The notes under the pieces were generated by a model. It worked only from the letters and a program-made list of their open reading frames with translations, had not been told where the DNA came from and made no database searches. From Bradyrhizobium sp. WD16 (GTDB lineage Bacteria; Pseudomonadota; Alphaproteobacteria; Rhizobiales; Xanthobacteraceae), in contig NZ_CP028908.1 of assembly GCF_024181725.1 (NCBI RefSeq), positions 2,356,001 to 2,420,000 of the forward strand: 64,000 nucleotides of DNA, read 5' to 3'. Position 1 is the stretch's first letter, and every line of letters starts with the position of its first letter. This document shows, piece after piece, positions 53,277 to 62,576 of the stretch. The position numbers were made by a program, and so were the translations under genes.

Positions 53277-53462
53277 TAGCATCATTATGATTCTAGTGTG
53301 GTTTCGGATCTGACGCTCGTTCGAAGAACTCGCTGCAATACTGAAACGAGCGTCAGATCCACCACACTAGTGTCCTTATGTCTCCGAACGACCGTGCGAG
53401 CATGAGGCAAATGGAGCGGTAATTCGGAGACAGGACACTAGTCTGTTGAAATTAAACGGACA

Positions 53463-53520
53463 CCAGCATCGTTATGATTCTGGCGCGGTTTTCGATCTGG
53501 CGCTCGCCCCTGAGCGCTCG
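53463..53520. repeat. Partial element C with type 2 spacer
   Basis: CCAG at 53463-53466, a type 2 spacer (CATCGTTATGATT) and CTGG at 53480-53483 followed by the long arm of C, degraded (GCGGTTTTCGATCTGGCG). The rest is lost at the 3' end of the chemoreceptor gene. The 21 bp between array 6 and this remnant (53442-53462) have no recognised content. Confidence 0.6.
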
Positions 53521-53521
53521 A

Positions 53522-55213
53522 TCAGGACGCGCGGACCGACGCCAGAAAGCTCTCGACCTCCGACCGAAGCAGACCGCTGTCAGCCGAAAGCGACTGCGCG
53601 GCCGCCAGAACCTGCGCCGTTGCCGAGCCGGTCTGCGTCGCACCGAGCTTCACGTCCGCAATGTTCGACGCCACCTGATTGGACCCATGCGACGCCTGCT
53701 GGACGTTGCGGGAGATCTCCCTTGTCGCCGCGCCTTGCTCTTCGATCGCCGCCGCGATCGCCGAGGAGATCTCCGCGAGCCTGTCGATGGTCCGCGATAT
53801 GGCTGCGATGGCTGCGGCCGACTCCGCCGTTTCGCTCTGGATTCCCGAAATATGCTGTCCGATCTCACTGGTTGCGTTTGCGGTCTGGGTCGCCAGCGCC
53901 TTGACCTCCGATGCCACGACCGCAAATCCACGGCCGGATTCGCCGGCCCGGGCGGCCTCGATGGTGGCATTCAGGGCGAGAAGATTTGTCTGGCCCGCGA
54001 TGGCATTGATCAATTCGACGACGTCGCCGATTCGGCTTGCTGCGCCTGACAGGGCGGTTACGCGATCATTGATGCGTAGCGCCTCTGCGACGGCTGCGGC
54101 CGCGATCCGGGCTGATTCCTGAACCTGACGGCTGATCTCGTCGATCGATGACGACAGTTCTTCCGTCGCCGATGCGACCGATTGGACGTTGACGGATGCC
54201 TCCTCGGAGCCCTGGGCGACGGTCGCGGCCAGTCTCTCCGAGTTGCTTGCCGTCGACGCCAATGATCGCGCGGACGATTCCAGCTTGGCGGAGGCTGAGG
54301 AAACCGTATGGACAATGTCGCCGATGGCTGACTCGAACGTCTCGGCGAGGCGCTGTGTGTCCGCCTTCCGCTGTGCCGCGGCCACGACGACATCCCGCGC
54401 CTTCTGCTCGACGTCGTTGCGGGCCTTGATCTCGGCGTTCTGCCGCACCATGCCGATGGCGCAGGCGAGTTCGCCGACCTCATCGGACCGATCTCGACCC
54501 GGAACAGTGGCGTTGAGATTGCCCGAAGCGATGTCGGTCACGGCGGACGTCAAGCGGACTACCGGACGGACAATGCCGAACACGATGGCGCCGATACCCA
54601 GGGCGATCACGAGGATCGCCACACCGCAGATTGTCCAGGTCAGATAGATGAACACGGAAATCCGCGCGGCCGCCGAGTTCTCGAGGTCGGCATCGTAGGC
54701 CTTGGCTCTATCGACGAGGTCGTCGATGATCGCTCGATGGCTGGCGTAGATGCCCGCGAGGCGGCTATAGGCCGATTTGGCCTGGGCGATATCCTGCCTT
54801 TCGAGCGCCGGCACCAGCTCTCGCTCGACGACGCTCCAGAACTGCCGGACCTGAGCCGCCGAATCCTGCGTCAGCCGGCTCTTGAGGTCAGGGCTGAGAG
54901 AAGAACTCTTCCAAAACGACTGCCGATCTTCGAAATCGCGACGCAGCTGCTCAAGGCGCCGCTTGTGCTCGGCCGACTTCGCCGGCTCCTGAACGGCGAG
55001 CGTCGCCTCGAGATAGCCCTCGACCACATACATCGGCGGCGGCAAAATGTCGGCCAACAGATCGGCGCCGAGCTTGATGTCGCCATAGAGCGGGCCGCCC
55101 ACCCGCAACTGGCTGTTCGAATAGGCGCATATGCCGAGAATCGACAGAAGGGCGACGGTCGTAAACAGGCCGAACAGCAGCACCTTCGCCAGGAGAGACA
55201 TACGCGGCCTCAT
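53522..55213 (-). CDS. Methyl-accepting chemotaxis protein
   Basis: Chemoreceptor of 563 aa. Transmembrane helix 1 is near residues 8-30, a periplasmic helical sensor domain covers about 30-185, helix 2 lies near 190-215, then HAMP ([19 protein letters not shown]) and the cytoplasmic signalling domain. The hairpin tip EYE-type segment reads [20 protein letters not shown] and the following [20 protein letters not shown] is typical. Start 55213 ([13 protein letters not shown]) is preferred because AAAGGATTC lies upstream; an upstream ATG at 55267 is possible. No che genes are near. Repeats flank both ends. Confidence 0.9.
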   Translation of the reverse strand: MRPRMSLLAKVLLFGLFTTVALLSILGICAYSNSQLRVGGPLYGDIKLGADLLADILPPPMYVVEGYLEATLAVQEPAKSAEHKRRLEQLRRDFEDRQSFWKSSSLSPDLKSRLTQDSAAQVRQFWSVVERELVPALERQDIAQAKSAYSRLAGIYASHRAIIDDLVDRAKAYDADLENSAAARISVFIYLTWTICGVAILVIALGIGAIVFGIVRPVVRLTSAVTDIASGNLNATVPGRDRSDEVGELACAIGMVRQNAEIKARNDVEQKARDVVVAAAQRKADTQRLAETFESAIGDIVHTVSSASAKLESSARSLASTASNSERLAATVAQGSEEASVNVQSVASATEELSSSIDEISRQVQESARIAAAAVAEALRINDRVTALSGAASRIGDVVELINAIAGQTNLLALNATIEAARAGESGRGFAVVASEVKALATQTANATSEIGQHISGIQSETAESAAAIAAISRTIDRLAEISSAIAAAIEEQGAATREISRNVQQASHGSNQVASNIADVKLGATQTGSATAQVLAAAQSLSADSGLLRSEVESFLASVRAS

Positions 55214-55322
55214 CACGAATCCTTTGGTCGGCGTCGGAGACGCGTGCTCGCCTGACATTTGCTTCACGAGCTCGCGCCCGGGTGGGCAGCGAATGTCAAA
55301 TCCGACAGTGCGGCAAGTGATG

Positions 55323-55438
55323 CGGTCATTCGAAGACAGGACACCAGTATAGTTATGATTCCAGTGCAGTTTTGGATCTGACGCGCGTACGACGAATTCG
55401 CTGCAGTGCTGATACGAGCGTCAGATCCACCGCACTCG
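55323..55438. repeat. Palindrome array 7: half A - spacer - C
   Basis: Right arm of A (CGGTCATTCGAAGACAGG, 55323-55347), type 2 spacer 55348-55360 (TATAGTTATGATT), element C 55361-55438. Boundaries have decayed to CCAG, CCAG and CTCG, so this is an older array. The next 160 bp to 55602 hold no recognised feature. Confidence 0.8.
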
Positions 55439-55602
55439 CCGCTCTGTTGCGACGGCCTGTCGGCTTCTGAGGTAAAAGCCTTTAAGTTGGGTTAGCAAAA
55501 AATACACGCGGTGCAAGAAAATCGCTTCTGTGCAACTGATGATAATAGGTCCGGCCTCGCATGCGAGTTCACACGCCTTCGGCGGCATGCCGCTCGACTT
55601 GG

Positions 55603-55890
55603 CTAGTGTCCCGTCTCCGAATTACCGCTTCGTTTGCCTCACTTTCGCACGGTCATTCGGAGACATCGGGACACTAGCAAAATCAAAGCGCTAGTTTGGC
55701 TTATGTCTCGCAATTGCCTACGAGAGGGTTGCCGCGAAGGCGGTAGGCAATTGCGAGACGCCACACTAGTGCGGTGGATCTGACGCTCGTATCAGCACTG
55801 CAGCGAATTCGTCGTGCGCGCGTCAGATCCAAAACCACACTAGAATCATAGCGATGCTGGTGTCCCTTTGGTCCTAACGTTCGTACGAGC
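55603..55890. repeat. Palindrome array 8: A - spacer - B - C - spacer - half D
   Basis: A 55603-55677, type 1 spacer 55678-55690, B 55691-55769, C 55766-55843 sharing CTAG with B, type 2 spacer 55844-55856, then a partial, diverged D from 55857 (CTGG boundary, arm CCTAACGTTCGTACGAG). It ends before the thioesterase gene. Confidence 0.88.
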
Positions 55891-55946
55891 GCTCGCACGA
55901 TCGGCGCTGTCGGCAGCCGCGCATGCTCGCCTGCCGGCCGAGTGGA

Positions 55947-56801
55947 TCAGTCCGAGGTATCGGCAGGCTTCCAATCACGGTAATAGGTCGCCTGGATACT
56001 GGTGGTGAGCAGGCGGCCGTCCGGCGCCCACAGCTCGACCGACTGATCGCCGAAGCCGTTGCGGAAGACGCTGGCGCCGGCGCGCCCCAGCACCCAGTCG
56101 TTCTCGGCCACCATGTCTTGGGCGCCGCCGTGAAAATAAGTGGTCAGCGTCACCGTGCCGAACGGCACCAGGACGCCGAGGATGTGGAAGACGCGGCCGA
56201 AGAAGGCGTCCGACATGGAAACCAGCGATAGATAATCAAGTCGCCGCGGCTCGGCATCGCGCAGCCAGAGTAGCGTGTCGGCCGGTTGCGGCTCGCTCTG
56301 CGGTGTGGCGCCGAAGGCCGGGTTGCCGCCGACGAAGCGCATGTCGTAGCGGTCGATCCAGCTCGATCGGCTGAGCTTGTTCTCGAAGCGCGCCAGCGTC
56401 TGCGGCGCCGGCGCGTGCGGTATGCGCGCTACCGCGTGATTCCAGGTCGGTCGCCGGACGGCAAATACCGCAGTGGCGGTGGCCAGCGCCTCGCCATCCT
56501 GCTGACAGAGCTCCATGGTCCAGTGCTGGGTCGAGCGGTTGGTTTTTGCGGCCCTGATCGCAATCTGGAATTGCCCCTCGGCGATCGGCGCACAGTAGTT
56601 GACGGTCAACGCCAGGGGATCGCCGATGCGATCGGGATGGTCGAGCACGGCGCGCAGCAGCGTTGCGGCGGTGGCGCCGCCGAACGGGCCGATGAAGGCC
56701 CAGTAGTCGGGGGAGGTGTGCCCGCGCCAGTGTCCGTCATGCCAGGTGAGGCGTGTGGCGTTTTCGAGCGGATGAAGATCGTTCTCGCTCTGCGACATCA
56801 T
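55947..56801 (-). CDS. Acyl-CoA thioesterase family protein (TesB-like double hotdog)
   Basis: A 284-aa protein with two hotdog-like repeats. The first has GHTSPDYWAFIGPFGGATAATLLRA (first 20 shown in family order: DYWAFIGPFGGATAATLLRA), the second DYLSLVSMSDAFFGRVFHIL and the C-terminal SIQATYYRDWK. The arrangement resembles TesB/Acot8-like thioesterases that hydrolyse acyl-CoA. It is near an acyl-CoA dehydrogenase pair, though on the other strand. A solo palindromic element A lies just upstream. Confidence 0.82.
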   Translation of the reverse strand: MMSQSENDLHPLENATRLTWHDGHWRGHTSPDYWAFIGPFGGATAATLLRAVLDHPDRIGDPLALTVNYCAPIAEGQFQIAIRAAKTNRSTQHWTMELCQQDGEALATATAVFAVRRPTWNHAVARIPHAPAPQTLARFENKLSRSSWIDRYDMRFVGGNPAFGATPQSEPQPADTLLWLRDAEPRRLDYLSLVSMSDAFFGRVFHILGVLVPFGTVTLTTYFHGGAQDMVAENDWVLGRAGASVFRNGFGDQSVELWAPDGRLLTTSIQATYYRDWKPADTSD

Positions 56802-56827
56802 TTCAACCTCGATGAATGCAGCGAAAT

Positions 56828-56899
56828 CTAGTGTCCTGTCTCCGAATTACCGTGCGAGGGTGAGGCAAATGAAGCGGTAATTCGGAGACAGGGCACTAG
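56828..56899. repeat. Solitary element A
   Basis: CTAG-bounded palindrome A of 72 bp, standing alone between the thioesterase and the NTF2-like gene. Unlike the other A copies its two arms are equal in length (both without the extra 3-4 nt). Confidence 0.9.
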
Positions 56900-56986
56900 C
56901 GCGGCGGTGAGGTCGTGCAAAATTCCCGGCATGGAGAAAGAATTCCGGCTGCCGGCATAATCGCGCCGGCAGCCGCATGCTACGCC

Positions 56987-57355
56987 TTAGCCCGGGATCT
57001 GGTCGAGAAACCCGGTAACGCTGCGGATTCGCCCCGCTTCGGTGACGACGAAATCGGTGCCCTTGATCGGGCCATCGGCGCCACGAGGGCCAAGAGCCCA
57101 CGAAAAGCGCAGATAAGCGCCGTGTCCGTCCGGCTTGCCGGTCAGGGCGAAGGAAAAATCGGGAAAACGCTGCTGCACGCCGGCGATCAGCGCGTCGATG
57201 CCTTCGCAGCCGGTGCCCTGCATCAGCGGGTCGGCATATTTCGCGTCTTCGGTCCATTGGCTGGAGAGCTTGGCGCGGCGACGCGTTGCATCGCGCTCGT
57301 TCCACAGTGCGATGTAGTTGTCGGCAATCCTCATGATGTCGAGAGCGTCGATCAT
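56987..57355 (-). CDS. SnoaL/NTF2-like domain protein
   Basis: A 122-aa single-domain protein with the NTF2-like cone fold pattern: N-terminal helix IADNYIALWNERDATRRRAK, WTEDAKYADPLMQGTGCEG, PDFSFALTGKPDGHG and the final strand FVVTEAGRIRSVTGFLDQIP. Members bind or isomerise small hydrophobic compounds. Downstream and upstream contexts give no substrate. The 277 bp to the next gene hold no recognised feature. Confidence 0.8.
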   Translation of the reverse strand: MIDALDIMRIADNYIALWNERDATRRRAKLSSQWTEDAKYADPLMQGTGCEGIDALIAGVQQRFPDFSFALTGKPDGHGAYLRFSWALGPRGADGPIKGTDFVVTEAGRIRSVTGFLDQIPG

Positions 57356-57635
57356 CGTGGTTTCTCCTGTGTGTTGTATTGGGTTGTGCCGTCGAGGCGG
57401 TGCGAGCGTGACATCGGCAGTGGCGCCGATCGATTACGTGACAGGTAAGGGAAGGGAAATTCAGGCAGGCGCGAACGAGACGGCGTGATCGGCAGCAGGT
57501 TGAGCCTGCGGTACGGGCCATGATGGCTTGGCCATGCGCCCCGGGCGGCTTCCAGCCCTTTCTCGCAGATGTTAGGATTCGTCGGGCGACTGAAAACAAC
57601 GTGTGTTGGCGCTGTCCGGGAGGGGAACGTTGCGG

Positions 57636-58090
57636 ATGAAGTTAACGCCGGTGCCGCTCTTCGTCGACGAGATTTCGATCCGCCACAGCGGCTGGCGCGT
57701 GGTCGCCGTCTGCTTCGTCATGGCCGCCTTCGCCTGGGCCCTCGGCTTCTACGGCCAGGCCGTCTATCTTGCCGAGTTGCAGAAGCTCCATGGCTGGCCA
57801 GCCTCGACGATCACCGTCGCCACGACCTTCTTTTATCTCCTCAGTGCCGCGCTGGTGGTCTTTGTCGGCGACGTGATTCGTGCGCTCGGTCCCAGGCCAT
57901 GCCTTGCGATCGCGTCGTCAGCTTCGGCATGGCATTCGCGTCCGTCGTCAGCGCCTTCGGTCCGGTGCTCTCCGGTTCCCTGCATGATCTGAGCGGTGGC
58001 TACGCGCTGCCGTTCGGGGTCTGTATCCTGCTCGAAATAGTCGCGGCGATCGGCATTCTGATCCGCGGTCGCCGCATCCCCGACGTCTAG
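57636..58090 (+). pseudogene. MFS transporter with a large internal deletion
   Basis: The first part (MKLTPVPLFVDEISIRHSGW, then the first two to three helices to VVFVGDVIRALGPRP) reads as the N-terminus of a 400-aa MFS transporter. Around 57900-57935 the sequence jumps to another frame that encodes only the last part of such a protein (FASVVSAFGPVLSGSLHDLS, then ILLEIVAAIGILIRGRRIPDV as two blocks). Roughly 250 codons are missing. The final TAG at 58088-58090 lies within the CTAG boundary of a partial element A. GGGAGGGGAAC precedes the ATG. Confidence 0.82.
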
Positions 58091-58141
58091 TGCCCTGTCT
58101 CCGAATGACCGCTTCATTTGCCGCACGGTCGGACGGTCATC
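58087..58141. repeat. Partial element A
   Basis: CTAG, the left short arm TGCCCTGTCTCCGAATGACC, the loop and only the beginning of the right arm (CGGTCAT) remain. From 58142 to 58306 nothing else is recognised except the ribosome-binding site GAGGGGAAAA for the next gene. Confidence 0.8.
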
Positions 58142-58306
58142 GCGCGAGCGATCCTGCTTGATGAGCCGAGGCGCACGGGCACGAGCGTGTTGAAATCCGC
58201 CGGCCGGCAGGTAAAGTCGCCGCGCGCACGCAAAGACTATCAAACGCGCGTTTAAAACAATCGTCGCGTCTCGGCGCGCGAGCAGGACATGCGAGGGGAA
58301 AACGCC

Positions 58307-59491
58307 ATGGCCGATCTCGAACTCTTCCGTCAGGAAACCCGCGTCTGGCTCGAGGCCAATTGCCCGCCGGAAATGCGCCGGCCGATGACGCGGGAGGACG
58401 ACACCTTCTGGGGCGGCCGCAATGCCCATTTTGCTTGCGAAGCTCAGCGGGTATGGTTCGAGCGCATGCGCGACAAGGGTTGGACCGTGCCGCATTGGCC
58501 GACCGAATATGGCGGCGGCGGTCTCGATGGCGAGGAAACCAAGATTCTGCGCCAGGAAATGGCGGCGATCGGTGCTCGCTTGCCGCTGGTCAGCTTCGGC
58601 ATTTCGATGCTGGGGCCGGCGCTGCTGAAATACGGCACCGAGGCGCAGAAGCGCGAACACCTGCCCAAGATCACTGCAGGCCTGATCCGCTGGTGCCAGG
58701 GCTACTCTGAGCCCAATGCCGGATCGGATCTGGCGTCGCTGCAGACCCGTGCCGTGCTTGACGGCGACGATTTCATTATCAACGGCCAGAAGATCTGGAC
58801 GTCCTATGCCAACTATGCCGACTGGATCTTCTGCCTGGTACGGACCGACACCGCGGCCAAAAAGCACGAAGGCATCAGCTTCATCCTGTTCGACATGACC
58901 ACGCCCGGAGTCTCGACCAAGCCGATCCTGCTGATCTCGGGCAAGTCGCCGTTCTGCGAGACCTTCTTCGACAATGTCCGGGTGCCGCAGGCCAATGTGC
59001 TCGGACAGCTCAATCGCGGCTGGGACGTGGCGAAGTATCTTCTGCAGCACGAGCGCGCCATGATCAGCGGCATGGGCGAGCGGGCCGGCGGCCGGCCGCT
59101 CGGCCAGGTGGCGGCGGATTGCGTCGGCACCGACGTGGAGGGCCATCTCGACGACCCGGTGCTGCGCGGCCAGATCGCAATCTTTGATATCGACGAGGCG
59201 GCGCTCGGCTGTGCCGCCGAACGCGCCGTTGATCTCGCCAAGGCCGGTCTGGCGCATCCCGCCTTCTCGTCGGCGCTAAAATATTACGGCACCGAACTCA
59301 ACAAGCGCCGCCACGAGATTCTGATGGCGGCCGGCGGCATCGAAGCCCTCGAATGGGAGAGCGAACGCTCGCGGGATGGTGAAGCGGCCCGCGCCTGGCT
59401 TCGCACCAAGGCCAATTCCATCGAGGGCGGCACCAGCGAGGTAATGCTCGGGATTATCGCCAAGCGCATCCTCGATCTGCCGGGTGCCTGA
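58307..59491 (+). CDS. Acyl-CoA dehydrogenase family protein
   Basis: Flavoprotein of 394 aa with all three acyl-CoA dehydrogenase domains: GYSEPNAGSDLASLQTRAV (FAD/substrate binding), NGQKIWTSYANYADWIFCLV and a C-terminal IEGGTSEVMLGIIAKRILDL segment. ATG 58307 (MADLELFRQ) has GAGGGGAAAA upstream. It is followed after 68 bp by a second family member, an arrangement typical of alpha2beta2 acyl-CoA dehydrogenases acting on bulky substrates such as steroids or cyclic acids. Electron acceptor is presumably ETF. Confidence 0.9.
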   Translation: MADLELFRQETRVWLEANCPPEMRRPMTREDDTFWGGRNAHFACEAQRVWFERMRDKGWTVPHWPTEYGGGGLDGEETKILRQEMAAIGARLPLVSFGISMLGPALLKYGTEAQKREHLPKITAGLIRWCQGYSEPNAGSDLASLQTRAVLDGDDFIINGQKIWTSYANYADWIFCLVRTDTAAKKHEGISFILFDMTTPGVSTKPILLISGKSPFCETFFDNVRVPQANVLGQLNRGWDVAKYLLQHERAMISGMGERAGGRPLGQVAADCVGTDVEGHLDDPVLRGQIAIFDIDEAALGCAAERAVDLAKAGLAHPAFSSALKYYGTELNKRRHEILMAAGGIEALEWESERSRDGEAARAWLRTKANSIEGGTSEVMLGIIAKRILDLPGA

Positions 59492-59559
59492 TGCGCTGCG
59501 CTACGCGGATCTGACTGCACCTGCGACCCGTTTTCCTGCGACGATCGGACTCTTAGCAA

Positions 59560-60699
59560 ATGGCTCTCGTCCTCACCGAAGAACAATCCATGCTGCGCGA
59601 TAGCGCCCGCGGCCTGATCGGCGGCAAAGCGTCCGTGTCGCATCTGCGCCAGCTCCGCGACAGCCGCGACGCGACCGGCTTCTCCCGCGAATTGTGGAAG
59701 AGCTTCGCCGAAATGGGGTTTGCCGGGCTCCTGGTGCCCGAGGAGTTCGGCGGCAGCGCCCTCGGCTGCGTCGAAGCCGGAGTGATCATGGAGGAGATCG
59801 GGCGCACGTTGATGCCATCACCGTTCCTGTCGACCGCCGTGGTTGCCGCCTCGGCGCTGAGTCGCGGCGGTTCCAGGGCGCAGAAGTCCGAACATCTCGG
59901 CCGGATCGTCAGCGGCGACCTTGTCGCCGCGCTCGCCGTCGACGAAGGCCCGAAACACCGTCCGCTGCGCACCGCCATGGGGGCGATCCGCGCCGGCAAC
60001 GGGTTCCGGCTCTCCGGTGCCAAGGGCATGGTCGTCGACGGCCATGTCGCTGATCTCTTGATTGTCGTAGCACGCACCTCCGGCGCACCAGGCGATGCCG
60101 CGGGCCTGACCCTGTTCCTGGTCGATCCCAAGGCCAAGGGTATCGAGGTCGAGCGCACCATCATGGTGGATGCCCACAACGCGGCGCGGGTCACCTTCGA
60201 CAGCGTCGACGTCACCGCCGACAGCGTGCTCGGCGAGGTCGACCAGGGCGGGCGGCTGCTCGAAGGCGTGCTCAATGTCGGCCGTGGTGCGGTCGCCTCC
60301 GAGATGCTCGGCGCCGCCGAGGAGGCGTTCGGCCGGACCGTCGGCTATCTCAAGGAGCGCAAGCAATTCGGCAAATATATCGGCGAATTCCAGGCCCTGC
60401 AGCATCGGGCGGCCCATCTCTATTGCGAGGTCGAGCTGACGCGCGCCGCCGTGCTCAAAGCCCTGCAATGGCTCGACCAGGATTTCGACGCGGCCGGTCC
60501 CGCGGTGGCGGTCGCCAAGGCGAAGGCCGGCACCACCGGCACCCTGGCGGTGCAGGAGGCGGTCCAGATGCATGGCGGCATGGGCATGACCGACCAGTTC
60601 GACATCGGCTTCTTCATGAAGCGAATGCGGGTTTGCCAGGAATTTTTTGGCGATTCAAACTTTCATGCCGACCAACTTGCGCGGCTGAAGAGTTTCTGA
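59560..60699 (+). CDS. Acyl-CoA dehydrogenase family protein (partner subunit)
   Basis: A 379-aa acyl-CoA dehydrogenase homologue. N-terminal MALVLTEEQSMLRDSARGLI, central AGNGFRLSGAKGMVVDGHVA and C-terminal YLKERKQFGKYIGEFQALQH and VQMHGGMGMTDQFDIGFFMK. It lacks the GGTSE segment seen in its partner, fitting a non-identical subunit of a heteromeric enzyme. Translation start ATG 59560. Confidence 0.9.
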   Translation: MALVLTEEQSMLRDSARGLIGGKASVSHLRQLRDSRDATGFSRELWKSFAEMGFAGLLVPEEFGGSALGCVEAGVIMEEIGRTLMPSPFLSTAVVAASALSRGGSRAQKSEHLGRIVSGDLVAALAVDEGPKHRPLRTAMGAIRAGNGFRLSGAKGMVVDGHVADLLIVVARTSGAPGDAAGLTLFLVDPKAKGIEVERTIMVDAHNAARVTFDSVDVTADSVLGEVDQGGRLLEGVLNVGRGAVASEMLGAAEEAFGRTVGYLKERKQFGKYIGEFQALQHRAAHLYCEVELTRAAVLKALQWLDQDFDAAGPAVAVAKAKAGTTGTLAVQEAVQMHGGMGMTDQFDIGFFMKRMRVCQEFFGDSNFHADQLARLKSF

Positions 60700-60725
60700 T
60701 CGGCGGGCAACGCCAAGCCGCGACT

Positions 60726-60893
60726 CTAGTGTCCTGTCTCCGAATTACCGTCCCATGTGCCTCACGCTCGCACGGTAATTCGGAGACATAAAGGACACTA
60801 GCATTGATCATGATTCTAGCGCGGTTTTGGATCTGACGCTCGTATGAAGAGCTCGCTGCAACGCTGATACGAGCGTCAGATCCATCACACTAG
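60726..60893. repeat. Palindrome array 9: A - spacer - C
   Basis: A 60726-60801, a 14-nt type 2 spacer 60802-60815 (CATTGATCATGATT), C 60816-60893. The right boundary CTAG of C (60890-60893) overlaps the TAG stop codon of the minus-strand binding-protein gene. Confidence 0.92.
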
Positions 60894-61927
60894 CGGATCG
60901 GCGGCGCGTACTGGATGCCGCCGGCGTTCCACAGCTCGTTCATGCCGCGCGGAATGCCGAGTTTGGAGCCGGTGCCGACATTGCGCTCGTAGACCTCGCC
61001 GTAATTGCCGACGTGACGGATGATGCGCGCCGCCCAATCCTTGGTGAGATCGAGTTCCTCGCCATAAGCGCCCTCGGTGCCCATCAGGCGCTTGACGTCC
61101 GGCTTGTCGGATTTGAGCGCCGCGTCGATGTTCTTCGAGGTGATGCCGAGCTCCTCGGCATTGATCATGGCATAGAGCGCCCAGCGTACGATGAGCTGCC
61201 ATTCGTCGTCACGCTGACGGACCACCGGGGCCAGCGGCTCCTTCGAGATCACGTCCGGCAGGATGGTGTGGTCGCCGGGCTTGGCGAATTTCAATCTGAT
61301 CGCATAGAGCTGCGACACATCGGTGGTGATGGTGTCGCATTGGCCGCTTTCATAGGCCTTCAGAAGATCGTCCAGGTGGTCCATCTTGACCTCCTGATAC
61401 GTCATGTGATTGGCCCGGAAATAATCGGCGAGGTTGAGCAGTGTCGTGGTGTTGCTCTGGACGCAGACCTTGCTGCCGTCGAGTTCGAGCGCGGAATCGA
61501 TCTTGCGCGTCTTGGGCAGCATGAAGCCCTGGCCGTCATAGTAGGACACACCGGCGAAGTGCAATTCGTAGCCGGTCTCACGCGCCATGCTCCAGGTGGA
61601 ATTGCGCGACAGGACGTCGATCTTGCGGCTCTGCAATTCCTTGAAGCGCTCGTTGGCGTCAAGCGGCACGAATCTGACCTTGGTGGGATCGTCGAAGATC
61701 GCCGCGGAGATGGCGCGGCAGAAATCGACGTCGAAGCCGCTCCAGTTACCCTTGTCGTCGGGATTGGAGAAGCCGGGCAGGCCGGTATTGACGCCGCACA
61801 GCAGTTCGCCCCGGCGTTTGACCCGCTTCAGCGTCTGAGTGTCGTAGCGTTCATAGGTAATGGCGGCAGCACCCACCGCGACAGCAATGGTGCAGCCGAT
61901 CAGCAGGCCGGTTCGAAACGTCCACAT
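60890..61927 (-). CDS. aapJ: General L-amino acid ABC transporter substrate-binding protein (AapJ-like)
   Basis: Periplasmic binding protein of 345 aa. One N-terminal hydrophobic segment (residues 5-25) acts as signal. The mature part has VKRRGELLCGVNTGLPGFSN, GFDVDFCRAISAAIFDD, the RNSTWSMARETGYELHFAGV block and GQCDTITTDVSQLYAIRLK, all typical of AapJ. No other aap gene is downstream within the window, so it is a solo copy. The stop codon TAG at 60890-60892 is part of the CTAG boundary of element C. Confidence 0.9.
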   Translation of the reverse strand: MWTFRTGLLIGCTIAVAVGAAAITYERYDTQTLKRVKRRGELLCGVNTGLPGFSNPDDKGNWSGFDVDFCRAISAAIFDDPTKVRFVPLDANERFKELQSRKIDVLSRNSTWSMARETGYELHFAGVSYYDGQGFMLPKTRKIDSALELDGSKVCVQSNTTTLLNLADYFRANHMTYQEVKMDHLDDLLKAYESGQCDTITTDVSQLYAIRLKFAKPGDHTILPDVISKEPLAPVVRQRDDEWQLIVRWALYAMINAEELGITSKNIDAALKSDKPDVKRLMGTEGAYGEELDLTKDWAARIIRHVGNYGEVYERNVGTGSKLGIPRGMNELWNAGGIQYAPPIR

Positions 61928-61973
61928 CAGTCGCCCCGTTCAATGAATGGCGGAATGGATTTGGCGGGAAGTC

Positions 61974-62576
61974 TTACAGTTCAGGCCTCTGCCGAACGAC
62001 GACCTTGGTGCCGACCGGCACACGGCCGTAGAGATCAACCACGTCGGCATTGACGAGGCGGAAGCAGCCCGACGAGACGGCGGTGCCGATCGTCTGCGGC
62101 TGGTTGGTGCCATGGATGCGATAGACCGTGGCGCCGAGGTAGAACGCGCGTGCGCCGAGCGGATTGCCCGGACCACCGGCCATGAAACGTGGCAGATAGG
62201 GCTGACGCTCGATCATTTCCGGTGGTGGCGTCCAGTCGGGCCACTCGGCCTTGCGCGAGATCTTGAGCAGCCCCTGCCATTGGAAGCCGTCGCGGCCGAC
62301 GCCGATGCCGTAGCGCAGTGCGCGGTTGTTGCCCTGGACCAGATAGAGATAACGTTCCGACGTCTGGATGACGATCGTGCCCGGGGGCTCCGCCGTGCGG
62401 AAGAACACCATCTGGCGCTGGAACTGCGGCGACAACTGCTCGTCGGCGTCGTCCGCAATATAGCCTGGTTGGTCGGCGCCGCTCATGTCGACCTGTTGCG
62501 CCGAGGCGGCGCCGGGCAGAGTGATGAGAGCGAGAATGGCGAAGGCTAGGGTGGGAAGAAGCCGGCTGGCAGTCAT
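61974..62576 (-). CDS. L,D-transpeptidase (YkuD/ErfK family)
   Basis: Periplasmic enzyme forming 3-3 cross-links in peptidoglycan or anchoring proteins to it. 200 aa; signal peptide residues 1-27 (ending AASAQQ). The YkuD domain contains YRIHGTNQPQTIGTAVSSGC, with the catalytic cysteine in SSGCFRLVNADV. Start 62576 (MTASRLLPTL) begins the signal peptide; the longer reading to 62633 is less likely. 46 bp before the aapJ-like gene start on the same strand. The 168 bp downstream of DUF2474 up to this gene hold no recognised feature. Confidence 0.9.
   Translation of the reverse strand: MTASRLLPTLAFAILALITLPGAASAQQVDMSGADQPGYIADDADEQLSPQFQRQMVFFRTAEPPGTIVIQTSERYLYLVQGNNRALRYGIGVGRDGFQWQGLLKISRKAEWPDWTPPPEMIERQPYLPRFMAGGPGNPLGARAFYLGATVYRIHGTNQPQTIGTAVSSGCFRLVNADVVDLYGRVPVGTKVVVRQRPEL

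Larger units (their letters stand above)
51931..53441. repeat. Palindrome array 6, containing an IS630 element
   Basis: Order: B 51931-52009, spacer type 1 at 52010-52022, D 52023-52099, the IS630 element (52099-53276 with CTAG on both sides), spacer type 2 at 53280-53292, C 53293-53370, A 53367-53441. All boundaries are intact CTAG. The IS thus sits in a slot of the array like any other element. Confidence 0.9.
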
